Shown here piece by piece: positions 15,101-26,314 of a stretch of 64,000 nt of DNA. A program made the translations under genes and the position numbers. The notes below the pieces were generated by a model. The model did no database searches, was not told the DNA's origin, and was given only the letters and a program-made list of their open reading frames with translations. The first letter of the stretch is position 1, and the number at the start of each line of letters is the position of its first letter. Source of the DNA: Ascaris suum (lineage: Eukaryota; Nematoda; Chromadorea; Rhabditida; Ascarididae); NCBI GenBank assembly GCA_013433145.1, contig CM024188.1:7353001-7417000 (forward strand), written 5' to 3'.

Positions 15101-15980
15101 GGAAGACAATATGAGTATATCACCCTTCACTTAAAAAATGAATGCTTTTTTAGTCAGATGGTATGTATAGGTGAAAGGTTAGTCTCTGCAAGGCGTCTCC
15201 GTGCCCTCCGTACTCATACCGCCTCCGTAGTAGCCTGCTTCCTTTAGCTCGTTAGTGCCCGCTAACAGTTTTGCAGATGGAGGGGAAAAACGATTAAGCA
15301 CTGATAAAACCGTATCCTCTATGCTTCATTATTCGTTTTGCAGCAGTGGTTGCGAGCTGCAGCCTAAATCTCCCGTTATGCGATAGGGTGGTGCCCTGAC
15401 GCAAACGCTGAGATGGCAAGATTTCTAAAGGAAGAACAGTAGCTTTGCCTGTTCTGCCTCCATCTACTCTTTTCTCCCCGCTCTCCCCATCAAAAAGTTT
15501 GCCGTAGACGATTTTATTGCAATCTCCATGGCGCTTAAGCATTCTCAAAAATGTGAGCTGTTCATGGCGGATTTATGTTTCTGATGCATTATAAAGAAGG
15601 ATATTTCTTGTATAACTAGATTAAAGATCTGTGATCAAAAGGAGTGTGTGAAAGGAGCTCCAGTTTGAATCTATAGGTAGACTATCCAGCTTTGTTGAGC
15701 TGTTACAATGAAGAATTTTCTAATTTCCAGATTGGCTATGGTCATTCAATTGAGCTTGCATTCGAGAATTCAAAAATACGGCCATTCCCTCGATATGACA
15801 CTCTTTTTCCTGAATATTGGTCTTTTCCTCCCAGAATGAAATCTCAGCCATCGCACGGTCAGTGAAGTAGTTCGTTTTCAGCTGATAATGAAGGCGTCAC
15901 GCGGTCGCGATCAGCCAGAGTTTGAAAAAGTGGCCGAAGAGCCGAATAAGGCGGCTGCCACCAATGCGACCGATGAGTGA
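1..15980 (+). CDS. APPL1: APPL/DIP13 adaptor homologue (3' part: PH, linker, PTB, tail)
   Basis: APPL proteins are endosomal Rab5-effector adaptors with the order BAR, PH, PTB. Here nine exons (1-138, 793-895, 1572-1769, 7902-8019, 9096-9217, 10490-10740, 12122-12222, 13378-13484, 15882-15980) join in one frame to about 411 residues plus stop; every junction phase agrees. The PH part carries GYLRI, NWEKYYVFTQGAKLM and DMYEWIDVINN, matching the APPL1 pattern (GYLNLR, TWERLYFFTQGGNLM, EEWICTINN). The linker carries QPIQFDLLSV (APPL1 TPIQFDIIS). The PTB carries ILYDLKVRFLGCLEV and MLVTADASGIFLV (APPL1 ILHQLFIVRFLGSMEV, LLVTCDCLKLI). The gene enters the window already in frame, so the BAR exons are upstream. 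Seen: exons and phases. Known: APPL architecture. Inferred: the same endosomal role. The acidic, lysine-rich coiled tail of vertebrate APPL1 is not found; the last junction is the weakest. Confidence 0.9.
793..895 (+). CDS. APPL1: APPL exon: PH domain, strands 2-3
   Basis: The acceptor is TTTTGCAG at 785-792. The exon encodes KSGLFTNNWEKYYVFTQG followed by AKLMWQKADQLGGSLM, the APPL-type PH core with its Trp and FTQG turn. It ends in phase 0 at a weak donor (ATG|GTTCGT). At first sight the W..YYVF pattern resembles a C-type lectin, but the flanking exons make it a PH domain. Confidence 0.85.
1572..1769 (+). CDS. APPL1: APPL exon: C-terminal half of PH domain
   Basis: 66 codons between acceptor GTTGCAG and donor CAG|GTGGAG. 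It encodes LDLIAVPG, then ESVDRRFVFMICLPP, then the C-terminal PH helix RRWFVQAKNSADMYEWIDVI with its conserved Trp. The protein continues NNLAGLQ to the splice. Entry and exit are both phase 0. Confidence 0.92.
1770..7901 (+). other. Long APPL intron, 6.1 kb
   Basis: No coding segment was recognised here. It holds a TTTTA-type low-complexity run near 1900-1942 and a stretch about 6540-6800 with CTTAAGTT/AAAAGTACTC-type words that resemble the degenerate repeat field at 24.7-26.05 kb. Scattered short reading frames (for example 2773-2979 and 6843-7139 minus) show no domain and no consistent splice partners. Confidence 0.6.
7902..8019 (+). CDS. APPL1: APPL exon: linker with TP-rich motif
   Basis: The acceptor is CGTTTTGCAG and the exon runs 118 bases to CCCG|GTTGGT. 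It encodes HKAWDQAEEASSVMALEKTC and then a Thr/Pro-rich stretch including TPPETPTGPLTPWNTP. It lies where vertebrate APPL1 has its Ser/Pro-rich linker between PH and PTB. It exits in phase 1, matching the next exon. Confidence 0.8.
8273..8312. repeat. Short inverted repeat in APPL intron
   Basis: AAGGATCGAAG at 8273-8283 is mirrored by CTTCGATCCTT at 8302-8312, an 11-base perfect arm with an 18-base spacer, and the match extends imperfectly outward (GTAA..TTAC). No role is apparent. Confidence 0.55.
9096..9217 (+). CDS. APPL1: APPL exon: linker with QPIQFDLLS motif
   Basis: The acceptor is GCTTTCAG and the donor GAT|GTTAGT. The exon completes a split Val codon, then reads RGIEEDMATQPIQFDLLSVG, aligning with the TPIQFDIIS segment just before the PTB domain in vertebrate APPL1. 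The rest (SNSQVKLQSHAAGSNVKGFD) is variable linker. Confidence 0.88.
10490..10740 (+). CDS. APPL1: APPL exon: first half of PTB domain
   Basis: 251 bases between acceptor TTTGGCATTAG and donor CAA|GTAGGC. It encodes the PTB start (DLNLILYDLKVRFLGCLEVV), the first helix (AIVQPAIERVLKAREAHHI) and the following strands (CRMLVTADASGIFLVEREH). In APPL1 this domain binds partners such as DCC, receptors and AKT; that this protein does the same is inference. The local GC content is higher than in the flanking introns. Confidence 0.95.
12122..12222 (+). CDS. APPL1: APPL exon: middle of PTB domain
   Basis: It completes a split Lys codon, then reads AHFDFADVAFWSAYNKKDDD and TTFGMVTRTRADK. This aligns with the APPL1 strands VVLYATHQENKRLFGFVLRT. 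The donor AAGA|GTAATT leaves one base, which joins the next exon to give Asn. Confidence 0.85.
13378..13484 (+). CDS. APPL1: APPL exon: last PTB strand and helix
   Basis: The acceptor is CGTTTGCAG. The exon encodes NSRPTYMCSILTADSGTNSA and then DICKELTTASAESLNI, the last strand and the C-terminal amphipathic helix of the PTB fold (APPL1 SSVCYIFES..GEKICDSVGLAKQ). The donor ATT|GTGCGG is weak, but it is the one that keeps phase with the terminal exon. If it is not used, the frame runs to a stop ending at 13547. Confidence 0.75.
15882..15980 (+). CDS. APPL1: APPL terminal exon
   Basis: The acceptor is CGTTTTCAG. The exon reads LIMKASRGRDQPEFEKVAEE and then PNKAAATNATDE to TGA. It resembles the end of vertebrate APPL1 (RLIAASSRPNQ..) in position and style and enters in phase 0 like the exon before. 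An additional exon for the coiled tail may lie between 13485 and 15881 but was not recognised. No clear AATAAA was seen just downstream. Confidence 0.6.
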   Translation: MIMKASRGRDQPEFEKVAEEPNKAAATNATDE

Positions 15981-18900
15981 TGGTCTTTTGAGACGCTTTG
16001 TCCTATCGGTGGCGAGTGGCACTTCCCAAATCCTGTACATCCTCTACTTCGTATTCGACATTCGTTGCTTCATGCTTAGCTTTGTTCCTTAGCCGTCTTC
16101 AGTATCCGTTTGATAGCAATCTTCTAATATTCTTCTGCTAGTCTCGATTAATATTTCTTCTTAGCAATAACTTTCACACATTCCTTGAATGTCATCGGCG
16201 AGGCATATGTTTCCATTGCTGAATTCTTTATGCAATGTTTGGTTTTCATTTCCAGTTTCTGCAAGTCTTTTTATCTGCCTCATAAGGCGCTCCGAAGCAG
16301 GAGTCAACTGCAAAGTATCGCTGGAGGGAGGGGATAGAGGAAAGAAGGGAGAGTAGGGGATTAGAGGGCAGTGATGTGCAATGGAACTAACGAGCAAAAA
16401 ACTAGCCAACTGTGCGTGTTTTGAGGCGACGATCTTGCTCCTTTTCTATAAGTGATATTAAATTATAAGTGGGAATGAGTTGGAGTTGCGGTTTGTACTG
16501 TTACAAGAAAATTGTAGAACACCTTACCGATGTGATTCTTCGTAGCGCTACTGTCTGTAATAGCTATTGAAGTTTGCCTTTTATTTTCCACTTTTATGTA
16601 TCGTGTTCATTTTTTTTTTTTTCACTAAAAACAAGCTCGCACATTGGTTCTTGACAGATGCGTTCGCTCTCTCATCGCATTATTTTTTTTTTTTGAGTTG
16701 TGTATGCTGGAGACGTCTTCGAGTATCCTCGTTCAAGGAGGAGGGCAAGTAAAAAACGAAGTGAACCTTCAAGGTGTGTGATATACACCTCCTCCCTACG
16801 GGTTCCTACTATTTTTTGTCTCGCTTTTTTTGTTGTAGTTTCCTTACTGTTTAAATATCTTTGATGTTTAATGGTTTTAGAATTTATGCCTCTCCTTAAT
16901 GTGCCTTACCAGGCCTTTTATTTTTCAATTTTAGTTTTATTATCATTATTGTCTTCTCAGAGCAGATTCCTTATTCTTTGTTGTGCTTCGTTTCTGTGAA
17001 AAGCTGCCTTTTTGCCCTTCAAGCGGCTTATTTTATTTATTGGTTTAATCTTATCTCATCAAACCCATTGCAAGTGCAGCCTGTGTCGAGGTTTCTTTTT
17101 TTGTAGAGGAAGAACGCGTATGATGTTGTGATGTTTTCATCAAATTGTTCTCCTATGCACGCATACTCTTTCTTCTCGATTCGCTTTGTCGCCTTAGGTT
17201 CGTCGACGTTTTCCTTATTCCTCGTTATGAATAAAGAATCGATGCCGCAATAAATTCGACCTTCATGAGCAATGACACATTGCTGCATTATACGGCAACC
17301 AGCAGTAACAGTGAGGTGATAATTGCTGCAATGTTTCACTCAAACTGTTGACGCCTAGAGGCATAACTGCTATCCTGTCGTGTGACAGGTGTTGCGGGCG
17401 GAAGCCAAGATAGGAGTAGGAAATGGTTTCGTTCCTACGTCAGTGCGAATTCTCGACCATCTGATCTCACATTCTGTATAGCTCATCTAACTGCGCTGCC
17501 GCAGATAAAGAGTTCGTCCAGGGCGCAGTCTATGTCCAAGTGGACGGAGGAGGCACCATCTGAGGCACTTGCACCCATATTGCTGGGCGTGATGGAAACA
17601 GATGATGCAAAGTTTCAGAGGGGATTTCCGCATAATAGTCAAAGGTGTGAAGAGGTTTGCTGAAATGTTAGATCGGGGGGTGATTTTTGGTTTTCTAAGG
17701 AAGGCATTAAGGAGGCCTAACGACAAAGGAGATGAAGCCTGACAAAACGGACAGGCGAGACTTTCGGTAATCAAGCGGTTTTTTGCCAAACCGGGTCGGC
17801 GACTGGGCTACTTAGGTGGAAAGACGTAATACTGCGCACTGTTGGATTCTGTTTTTCGCAAAACGCCGTTGAATAATTGGCTTAAAACAAGTAAGCGTAC
17901 ATTTAAAAGGTTTGAGAAGTAGAATTAAAAGGCACAAAGGATCAGAGAAATTGTCTGCTGTCATGGTGAAAGCTTGGAAATGCATGGCTGTCTAATCATA
18001 TGTAGTCGTTTTCGCAATTAGAGGCCGTTAGATAGCATTGTCTGAATAAACTAGCAAACATGGTATTGGTCAGATGTTAGTGCGCTGTGAGGTTCGTGCA
18101 GTTCGCCCAATCTGTTTTTCCGTGACTTTTGCGGGCATGTGGATGCGTCTCATAGTAATCTAAGTTGTGCATCTGGAAATTTTGCATTTTGGGAAGTGAA
18201 CGTATGCCGTAAGTGGTTAGGTGATCAAAAGTTTGTGGCAAAGATAGGGGTATACAAAGTGCAATGTATTTTATGCATCAGACAAGTAAAAGTCTCACTC
18301 GCAGACAGTGCCATGAGAAGGAAAAGAAATAAGATTAACAGTGACACCGGCTCTTTTATGCTGAAGAAACATTGACGAAGAAAATACCATCACAACGTTT
18401 TGGCGCGTATTTATCATATAATAAATGTGGCTCAAGAAGCAAAATGTTATTGAAGGACGTAAAAGAGGGGGAGGGGAAGAATCAGCGTTGGGGTGAATTG
18501 CGAGTGCACAATTGGACGAATGAGCAATGGCAAGACAGTGTGCAGTCAAACTGAAATTGAGAAGGAACGAGGATATTTTATGAGCAAAGGAATGTGATTA
18601 CTGAAGAAAATTTGTGGAACTTCGATCAAAAGGATGAGAGGTTAAGAACAGCATAAATTATGCACCGATAGTGAATAAAGCCAACTTCGCAACTGCTGAA
18701 ATCAAGGCAAGTCGAAACAAAGATATCGTTAGCACAAGTCCAGCTAACAGATGTGAAAATTGTTGGGCCAAGATTATAAAGTCAGCTAGGGGCGACTATA
18801 GCATCAAAAATGCAACTGTTGTCTGAATTATGCAAAGCGATCGACATGAAGGAGAATACAACTGTGGATGTCTACGAAATTTCCATCCTGAATATAACAG

Positions 18901-21900
18901 ACCAGTTTTGTAAATCATGCAAAATAAAACAGGCACGATATACGAGGCAGAGAGCAACAGTGCAACAATTTCTTTTACTGAAATGAATGAAAACGGATTT
19001 TCCTAATGTAGCACTCTTGAGAGAACGAAAGGGCACCTAGGAAGGTGTGTTGCATGAGGGAGGGAACATTGGGTGCCATGACGGAAACATGCAGCAACTA
19101 GAGGGGAGCTCTTTTGGAGGACAATCGCAAGCTGCCGAAACTCTATTTAAACCGGTTCATGCAATCCCGAAGTATAAACTTTTCTTTGATTTCTGATAAA
19201 TGCCATTTGTCTTCATCGCGGTCTATGACTCGACACTCCATATCTACCCTTGAGTTTAATTCAACCATCGACACCTCAATCGTTATTATCTATCGAGAGG
19301 TGCCATAGCAACTTAATGAGCGCAGGTAATACCGGAATATCAAAGCGTTTATGTCAGCTTATCAAAATGTCGAATAGTTGATAGTAGGATGCTAATATGC
19401 CGTTGAGTTGCACTCTCCCTTGCATCCATTTACGAGACAGTTTTTGCAGATTTTCAATTTTAACAAGAAATTATACCCTTTGCCAAAATTTGCATAATTT
19501 TGAGAATTAATCCCACTTTCAGCGCACACCACCTCGCATTCCAATTCAGCAATTTAATGAAAAGCTGCACGATCGAGAAAAATTCCTTCCAACTACTGGA
19601 CTATTCTCCTGGAGATTATGGCCACAACCTTATTCCCTTGAAGTCTTGTGAGTTCCAAGCAAATCCGCTTACAGTAGGTCCTATTAGACTGTAAAAGACC
19701 AACAATTATTATGAAGTTTTAGCACCGACCTCATCTTCTCAGACTTTCTTTTTCGAGTCAGCCACATAAATGAAATGGTTTTCAGCTCTCATCCGTCCTC
19801 CGTCCTTCCTCTCCTTTTTTGGTCAAAACGCAAAATTTGGCCCCCTTGTCTGAACGCGTTAATGAGTTGTCACGAGTGCTTTGACTTTCGCAATGTGATA
19901 GAATCAATTTTCTTTTCAATCATTTCCTACTAGCATTTTTATGCGCTTATGAAACTTGTACTGCATATTATAGCGACTTCAAGTAGGCGTATATTTAATG
20001 TCTGTGTTGCCAGCAGTTTAAGCTCGAGGATCACTGATACTAGAGCTGCGAAATTTATTTGATATAATACACATCATAGGATGATCTCCGATATGATGTT
20101 CCATGCAGATCTACTCATGCTCAGAGAAGTTACAATTGTTTGAAATCATCACAAAGATTACGTATGTTTTATGCCGATCTCGCACTCATTCTCGATGCAG
20201 AAATTCCTAAAACCGCAAAAAATACAGCGATCAAACCCTAATTTTACGTCAGCTGAATAATAGAATATTGGTTCTTTTGTGAGAGATTGGTACGGACAAT
20301 CGGAACAGTCGAAATACAAAGTGGCTACCCTGCATATTTTGTTTAGTGACCTGGGAAAGTGGTCTCTCAAGCGAGCAAAGTACACAAGCACCTACCATAC
20401 TAACTTTTTTGGCACACCTCTCCATTTGTTATATTTTCTTGCTGCTGTCGTGAAACCTTTATTTTATTAGCAAAATAAACATTAATCGAAACATAAAACT
20501 AGTCAATAAAGGGAAGGAATGTATGCGATCATGACGTTAAAAAGGAGTATCTATGAATCATAAATCGAAAGATTTCATAGGCCTCTTAGTTTCATTTTTT
20601 TCTTTTGCTGTTTACTTTAGAAAACACCATCATCCTCAACGTTATCATCGAGAAAGAGAAACTGAAAGGAGCAATAGAGTGTTTATAATAAGGCGATTTC
20701 ATGTCTCTTCTCTTTGAAAATGAAGGAAACTTCGAAAAAGGTTTCTTTTTTGTCGAACTCAGAAAGAAAGAATGCGCCAATTCCGCAATACCTCCCTTTT
20801 TCACTCGGAACACCATAAATTATAGTCACACAACCGAAGTTAGCAGAACAAGCGTCGCCGAGGCAGCTGTGGGTGGTCTCTCAATGAGTGCTGCCCATGG
20901 GCAGCAAGTTCTGTTACACCTGAGGGAAAGTTTTGAGAACTTTTGCTTTCATCTGTCTCCATTTCCCCTCTCAGTATCATCGCATTCGTCCTGTTGTATA
21001 CGTCTTCTGAAATGAATCTTTTCCGCTCACATGAAATCCTCCTTTTCATTTTGTTGTATATACCTCTGTCGTTATGATTGTACAAGCTGACCAGTGTTTG
21101 CAGTGTTGACTTTTTGCACTGCTGCAACCTTTTTTGACTGTCCTAGTCTATCCAAACGCGTGGGAAATAATTGTTTAAACTTCTCGATATCATCACTTTA
21201 CCTCTGCATTAATTTCTTTTAACTTTACAAATGTTTGCCGCTTACCTGCCGTAAGATGTGAATTCTCCTGAAAGACCAAAATATTTGCTATTTCTTGCAG
21301 AAGAGTCTATTTAAAGCGGCCAGGTATACAAGCATATTTTGCAAATTCTGATGGCCATTGCATAAATACATACATACAACCGTTTAAAGTTAAACATCCC
21401 AAAATGGATATTTTTCATTCATTTTGCAGTCCTTTCGTAGCTGAATATTTGAATAAATAGGATCACGCAAACTTCACGATTCACTCATATGCCATTGGTT
21501 TGTAAATAGTAAGAAAGTCGAAGCTCCGGAACGATGCACATGAAGGTACGCCGAGGCACAATTAATTTGTAATGCGTTTTTGAAAATGTAAATTCGCAAA
21601 AGTACGTGAAGTGTGCAACGAGTAGTCGTATATGCACACTTAGCGGTTGGGCAATGCAGAACTGAACAATTACTGAACAATGAATAACGCCTCAATAATT
21701 TCAAGTAGAGCCTATAGAATAAACACTTTTTCGTTTAATTACATGGAATAAAGAAAACGAATCATAAAAGAATTTCTGGGTCGCTGAGTTGACCTAAAAT
21801 CAGCCATTTATATTCCACGTGCGACCTTTAGAAAGGCATCGTCTTGGTGCACTCTCGTCTGGCACTTTCATGATTTCTATTTCTTATCTTACACTCTTTG

Positions 21901-23400
21901 CAAGAAGCTGGTATTCGTTTACAGCTGAAGGTTTATTATAGATAACTCATTGACCATTCACCCCCGTTTCTCCACCTCGATCTGATTTTGCACAGTGCCA
22001 TTTACGAATAAATGTTATAAGTTTACGTTCTCAATGTCAGGTTGAAGGAAATGCTTCTCAATGTTCCTAGCTCTGTAAGTGGAGTAATTTTATTTTCCTT
22101 TATGTCCTCCAAAATGATAGGCAAGTTAAACATATCTGCAGTGTTTGCAGCGGTAATATCGCGTCTTTATTATACGGATTGAGTTTTGTGAAACAGGCTT
22201 TATATTTTTAGTTCAACGGTATAGTTGTAGGTATGTAGGAAGGCACGCACGCAAAAGCTTAAAATTTGAAGTTGTTTTGGTTTTAAGACTGCATAGATTT
22301 TTCACACCTGGAATCTCAGAAACTATGTTGCAGGCAGACAATTCGAATCTTCACGTCAGTAGTTCTTCCGTGAATACGTTCAAAGAGGCGGGAGCTTTCT
22401 AATATCAAGTCCACTGTTCGTCGCAATGAAAATAATCGATGTCGTGATCATTTCACGTCAGTATTTTGTTGTATCGTCAATATATTATTTAATCACTTTC
22501 CACTGCTCGGAGCACCAAGTGGCTCCACGCTTTCCTGCTCTCGTAGATTTTGTTATTGATATATAAGTAGGTTATTAATTTTGTTATTATTCATTTTGTT
22601 AGTGAACTCAAAAGTTTTAGCTTCTGATTTTTTTGAAATTCAGCGAGGCAAATTCAATAACAAAATGAATTTTCTTCATGAGTTCATTGCGATTCTCAAA
22701 TTCAAAAAATTCACAATTTTTTCCAATTTCATCCCGCCATAAGTCATTCGAAGAACTGTAATTCTACCACTCTTTTATTTAAAGTAACTTGTAGTATAAG
22801 AGCAAGCAGGATACGGTAGAGAGCATAATAATAATGTAGCAGTAATAATTATAAGTTGGAAGATAGCATGAAATGCTTCATCTCACGTAACCAAGTTTTG
22901 GAGCGCCTTGTGGACTTGTGCGATAGTTATGGTCAAGGACGTTGTGCAGTGTTGATAAACTGCCTGACAGACAAATCACCAAATCACTCAAGCAATTCAG
23001 CGTACGCTTAGTGACCCACAAAGCGTGCTGCAAATGTCAAACACAAAATACAACAAAGCCAACGATGCGATTAAATCTTTGCGATGATTTGCATTGCTCC
23101 ACCTGCACAATCTCGAATTTTATTGTTTAACTCTTTAAAATTCGTCTCCAATCCAAAGAATTGAAAACTTACGCTAGCATATCAATGTCTCATGTGTGCT
23201 TTTTTTGCTTGCTTTTTTTCTGAATTCGACTTCTTTTTCTCTAATCAATCAAATGGGATGCAGTTTAACATGAACTTATGTATTATTGATCCATAGATTG
23301 ACCCTATGCGGTGTAATTTTCATCCGATATTAATTACACATAATACTAAAATGCTTGAGTGAAAGTGAAAGAATTTGCCACTAGGAGTAGGTTTGGGCAG
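15981..23400. other. Non-coding stretch downstream of APPL
   Basis: No supported gene on either strand. T-rich and AT-rich runs occur at about 16600-16950 and 22560-22760; the latter includes an imperfect inverted repeat, ATTCATTTTGTTA near 22589 against TAACAAAATGAAT near 22659. The frames at 17382-17663 (+) and 20158-20391 (-) are protein-like but have no recognised domain. Confidence 0.5.
20158..20391 (-). other. Cys-containing reading frame, possible orphan exon
   Basis: The downstream part reads YFDCSDCPYQSLTKEP and later FDRCIFCGFRNFCIENECEI, a run of paired cysteines, after an acceptor-like ATGCAG. No partner exon or family was recognised. Frames of this length are expected by chance in 64 kb of 40% GC DNA, so this is only a candidate. 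Confidence 0.15.
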
Positions 23401-23525
23401 TCATCATTCATCTCTACAACAACGCATTTATTTTAAATTTATTTTAGTGCTGTGCTCGATCGCTTCTGCAAGCAACGATGCCACTCAAGAACAGAATCCA
23501 GAAACCGACTTCTCACAGCGTACGG
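23375..23525 (+). other. Candidate signal-peptide exon of the lectin-domain gene
   Basis: An open frame without ATG reads FKFILVLCSIASA followed by SNDATQEQNPETDFSQRT, a hydrophobic run with an Ala-X-Ala type cleavage site. A TTTATTTTAG acceptor-like site lies within it near 23447 and a phase-0 donor-like ACG|GTTCGT follows near 23526. Phase 0 would suit the lectin exon at 26150. The start codon would have to come from another exon. This is inference. Confidence 0.25.
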
Positions 23526-24699
23526 TTCGTATAGAAAAACGTTTGCAAACTGCCAATAAACGCAAGCATCATACCTTGATAGTAGAGTGTGTTTGGGGCT
23601 GGCAGTTTCGGACGCCTCTTTTCATGCCAGCCATGATCGTGCCTGACGGCTGCGAGGGAACTGCGTGATTGGGGACTCGCTTCAGCTATCCTCTAGCCTG
23701 CAAGAGCATCCTTGTCCGCTGTATATGTCATCATATCTCCATTCTCCCTCTGCCTCTTTGTTCAGGCCTTTCATTTCGGTTGCCAGAAAATCAGAAAACT
23801 TTTATTACAGGGACACAAATTCTTGCTCACACAAACAGAATTCACTACAGTTTTTAAAAGAATTTTTACTTTTTTAAAGTGGAAATTGGGCGACGCTGCC
23901 AATATACCGGCTGTGTGCAACAGAGACATTTTGTGTTTTGACTTAATTTCATGCCGTTCACTTTCTTTATGACGTTTCTTTTCCGAACTAAAGCACATAG
24001 CAAAGTGTTGCTTATCGTAACGATGTGCAGTGGTGATAGTAATTAATGATAACGGCCATACCGAAGGTGAACGTTGAAAACATTTTTTCGCAAGTGAATT
24101 TTCGTCTTCGATCCTCACCAACAGCTTGCAAGCATGCTTTCTTTGCTTGGACCACAAATAAGGTATACGTCAAAAAACATATTATGACTAGTGGTATTGG
24201 AAAAACAATTTGTCTAGACTGCAGGGTGTTGTTTTCGATCCAATGTTTTTGCACTCTGTCCCACACAACGACTTTTGGAAAACGATACAGCAGGATAAGG
24301 GTGGGCCGTCATGCAGTTTTATCACCTCAGCCATTCTGTCCAAGAGCTCACAGAAATATCTAAAAACAATGATAAAACTGTAATGACGTGTTTTTCTGAC
24401 GTATTATGCAAATCTTTGAGGAAAACTTCGTTTCTAGGTTACATTAGATCATTTGCTGATCAAAAATGATTGCAAATTTTATGGCTTCTTCGACCATCAA
24501 TAACTTCTCTAAAATATGATCAGTCGTAATGAATATCAAAACTGAACGTAAATTACATGCACTAAATTTCTTCACCAGTGCTTTGCGAATGGCACATTGA
24601 AGGTGCATGGCATTCAAGCAGATGCACACATTTGTGATGTGCACGTATTCGTCACCTTCGTATGCCGCTTTTTCTTAAAAAGGCCTTCAAAATGTAGGA

Positions 24700-26050
24700 G
24701 GTTATCATTGCATAAGAAATTCTGCTCAGGAGTTGGTTGAAGAGTACTTCCTGAAAGGGTTTGGGCAGGCTTGGAGGTATTTAAGGAAGTCGCAGAATGT
24801 TTTAGGAGGCACCTGAATGGAATCGATGATTTGGTTAAAGTCTTCAGAGATGCCTAAGAGGACTTAATGAGATATTTAATAATACTAAATGGTAGCCAGG
24901 AGGTATTGAAGAAGTGCCGAGATGTCGTGTAATATGTGCAGACGGCACTTGCATGGATGGTACTTAAAAAGTGTTTAAGAGGCTCTAAGATGATTTTTGA
25001 ACTACGTTTTGATGCTTGTTAGGAGGAGGTTCGGGAAAAGCTAAAAATGCCAGAGCGGAGAGTGTAGGAATCTAGGAAGTACTGGAGAGTTGCTAAGGAG
25101 GCCAACAAGCCGTTGCATTCGTTCAAAAGATGCTTAACCTGGTGCGCTCTGAGGGGCACTCAATAAGCAATCAAAAATTCTTAAGCGGGGCTAACTGCAT
25201 AAGAATTAATTGGGAGATGCTCAAAAGTTCACTTAGAACTTTTGAGCATCTCTCAACTCGCCAGAACTTCCTTCGAAGATCCTTAAGAGTCGGTCAGATG
25301 ATTCTTAAGAGGGGCTGAAGGAGTACTTGAAGAGTGCTTAAAAGTAGAGCTCCGATCCTTCTTGAGACATATTTAAGAAGGAACCAAGTGATCCTTTTAA
25401 AAATCCTGCACTAAGCGCTTTTTATGCATTGGAAGTGCATAGAAAGTATTTAAGAGGTGCTTTGAAGGTTCTTAAGAACCGCATAACTGATGCTTCATTG
25501 CAGTTTAGGAAGTTCTCAAAAGTTAGTTAGTGATGTCTTTGGCTTTGTTACGAGATGCTATGATATTTCAAAGTGTTTTCTTAAATTCATTTTTAGGAAC
25601 GGAATAAATTACCCACGCAAACATACCTTTTAAGCTGTTCACGAATTTTGATAAAAATTTACTTACACGTGCATATCCTGTAAGAACACAGAAGAACTTC
25701 AGTAACGAGAATTTTGTAGGAAAGAATCAAGTCAAATTTGAGCTTCCTGTATTCCAGCGATTAAACCTTAAAGATCCTTAGTCTTCTAGCATCACTGAAA
25801 TTATTCTATAGTTCTTGGGAGGTGCATTGGAGGTGCTTAAATTTTATTTGGGAGGTACTGATAAGGTGAGTCGGAGATTCTTGGGAGATTTCATTGTTTT
25901 CACGTAGGGCAAAAGCTGGTTTAAATGGGCTTTGGAAGCATTATAGGCGCTTATGAGTGGAAGAGGCTTCTAAGAAACATCTAATGGGTGTTCAAGAGGG
26001 TACGACGAGGTTTTTTGGCAGGCTCTTAAGACGCGCTCGGAAAGTGCTTG
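24700..26050. repeat. Degenerate repeat field, GAGGTGCTTAAGAGG-like
   Basis: Over about 1.35 kb the sequence keeps returning to loosely spaced variants such as GGAGGTATTTAAGGAAGT, TTTAAGAGGCTC, GAGGTGCTTTGAAGG and GGAGGTGCTTAAA, all made of G-rich AGG words and TTAAGA words. Copies are too diverged to give a fixed unit by eye. It looks like an old minisatellite or a decayed element just upstream of the lectin-domain exons. Confidence 0.5.
25214..25252. repeat. Perfect 17-bp hairpin
   Basis: GAGATGCTCAAAAGTTC at 25214-25230 is followed by a 5-base loop (ACTTA) and its exact reverse complement at 25236-25252. It sits inside the degenerate repeat field and its arms use the same TGCT..AAAAG words, so it probably arose from two oppositely oriented repeat copies. 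Confidence 0.8.
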
Positions 26051-26149
26051 AGGCAGTGGAGCGCTGATTGCAGACGCCATATTGCCGTTCTCGTTCTCGA
26101 CACCTGCATAACATTTGATGTGCCTCAGTAATGCATGCGATGTTTTCAG

Positions 26150-26314
26150 TTGACACTGTGGCGCTCCAGTTACAACCAGGAAGGTGCATGGATTGAGGGT
26201 CCGTTCGGTAATCTGTACCAGTTCCACATTGGTGATCAGTCGTGGCTTTCAGCGAGAGAGCACTGCCTTGCACTTGACTCAGATCTTGTCATCATCCACA
26301 ATTTCGAACAGCTT
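26150..26314 (+). CDS. C-type lectin domain, N-terminal exon
   Basis: 55 codons between acceptor TGTTTTCAG and donor CTT|GTAAAT. It reads GAWIEGPFGNLYQFHIGDQS, then WLSAREHCLALDSDLVIIHN and FEQL: the first strands, helix with C1, and the LV.I strand of the fold. The extra N-terminal cysteine pair of long-form domains is missing (NLY where many have CY). Phase 0 at both ends. Confidence 0.85.
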
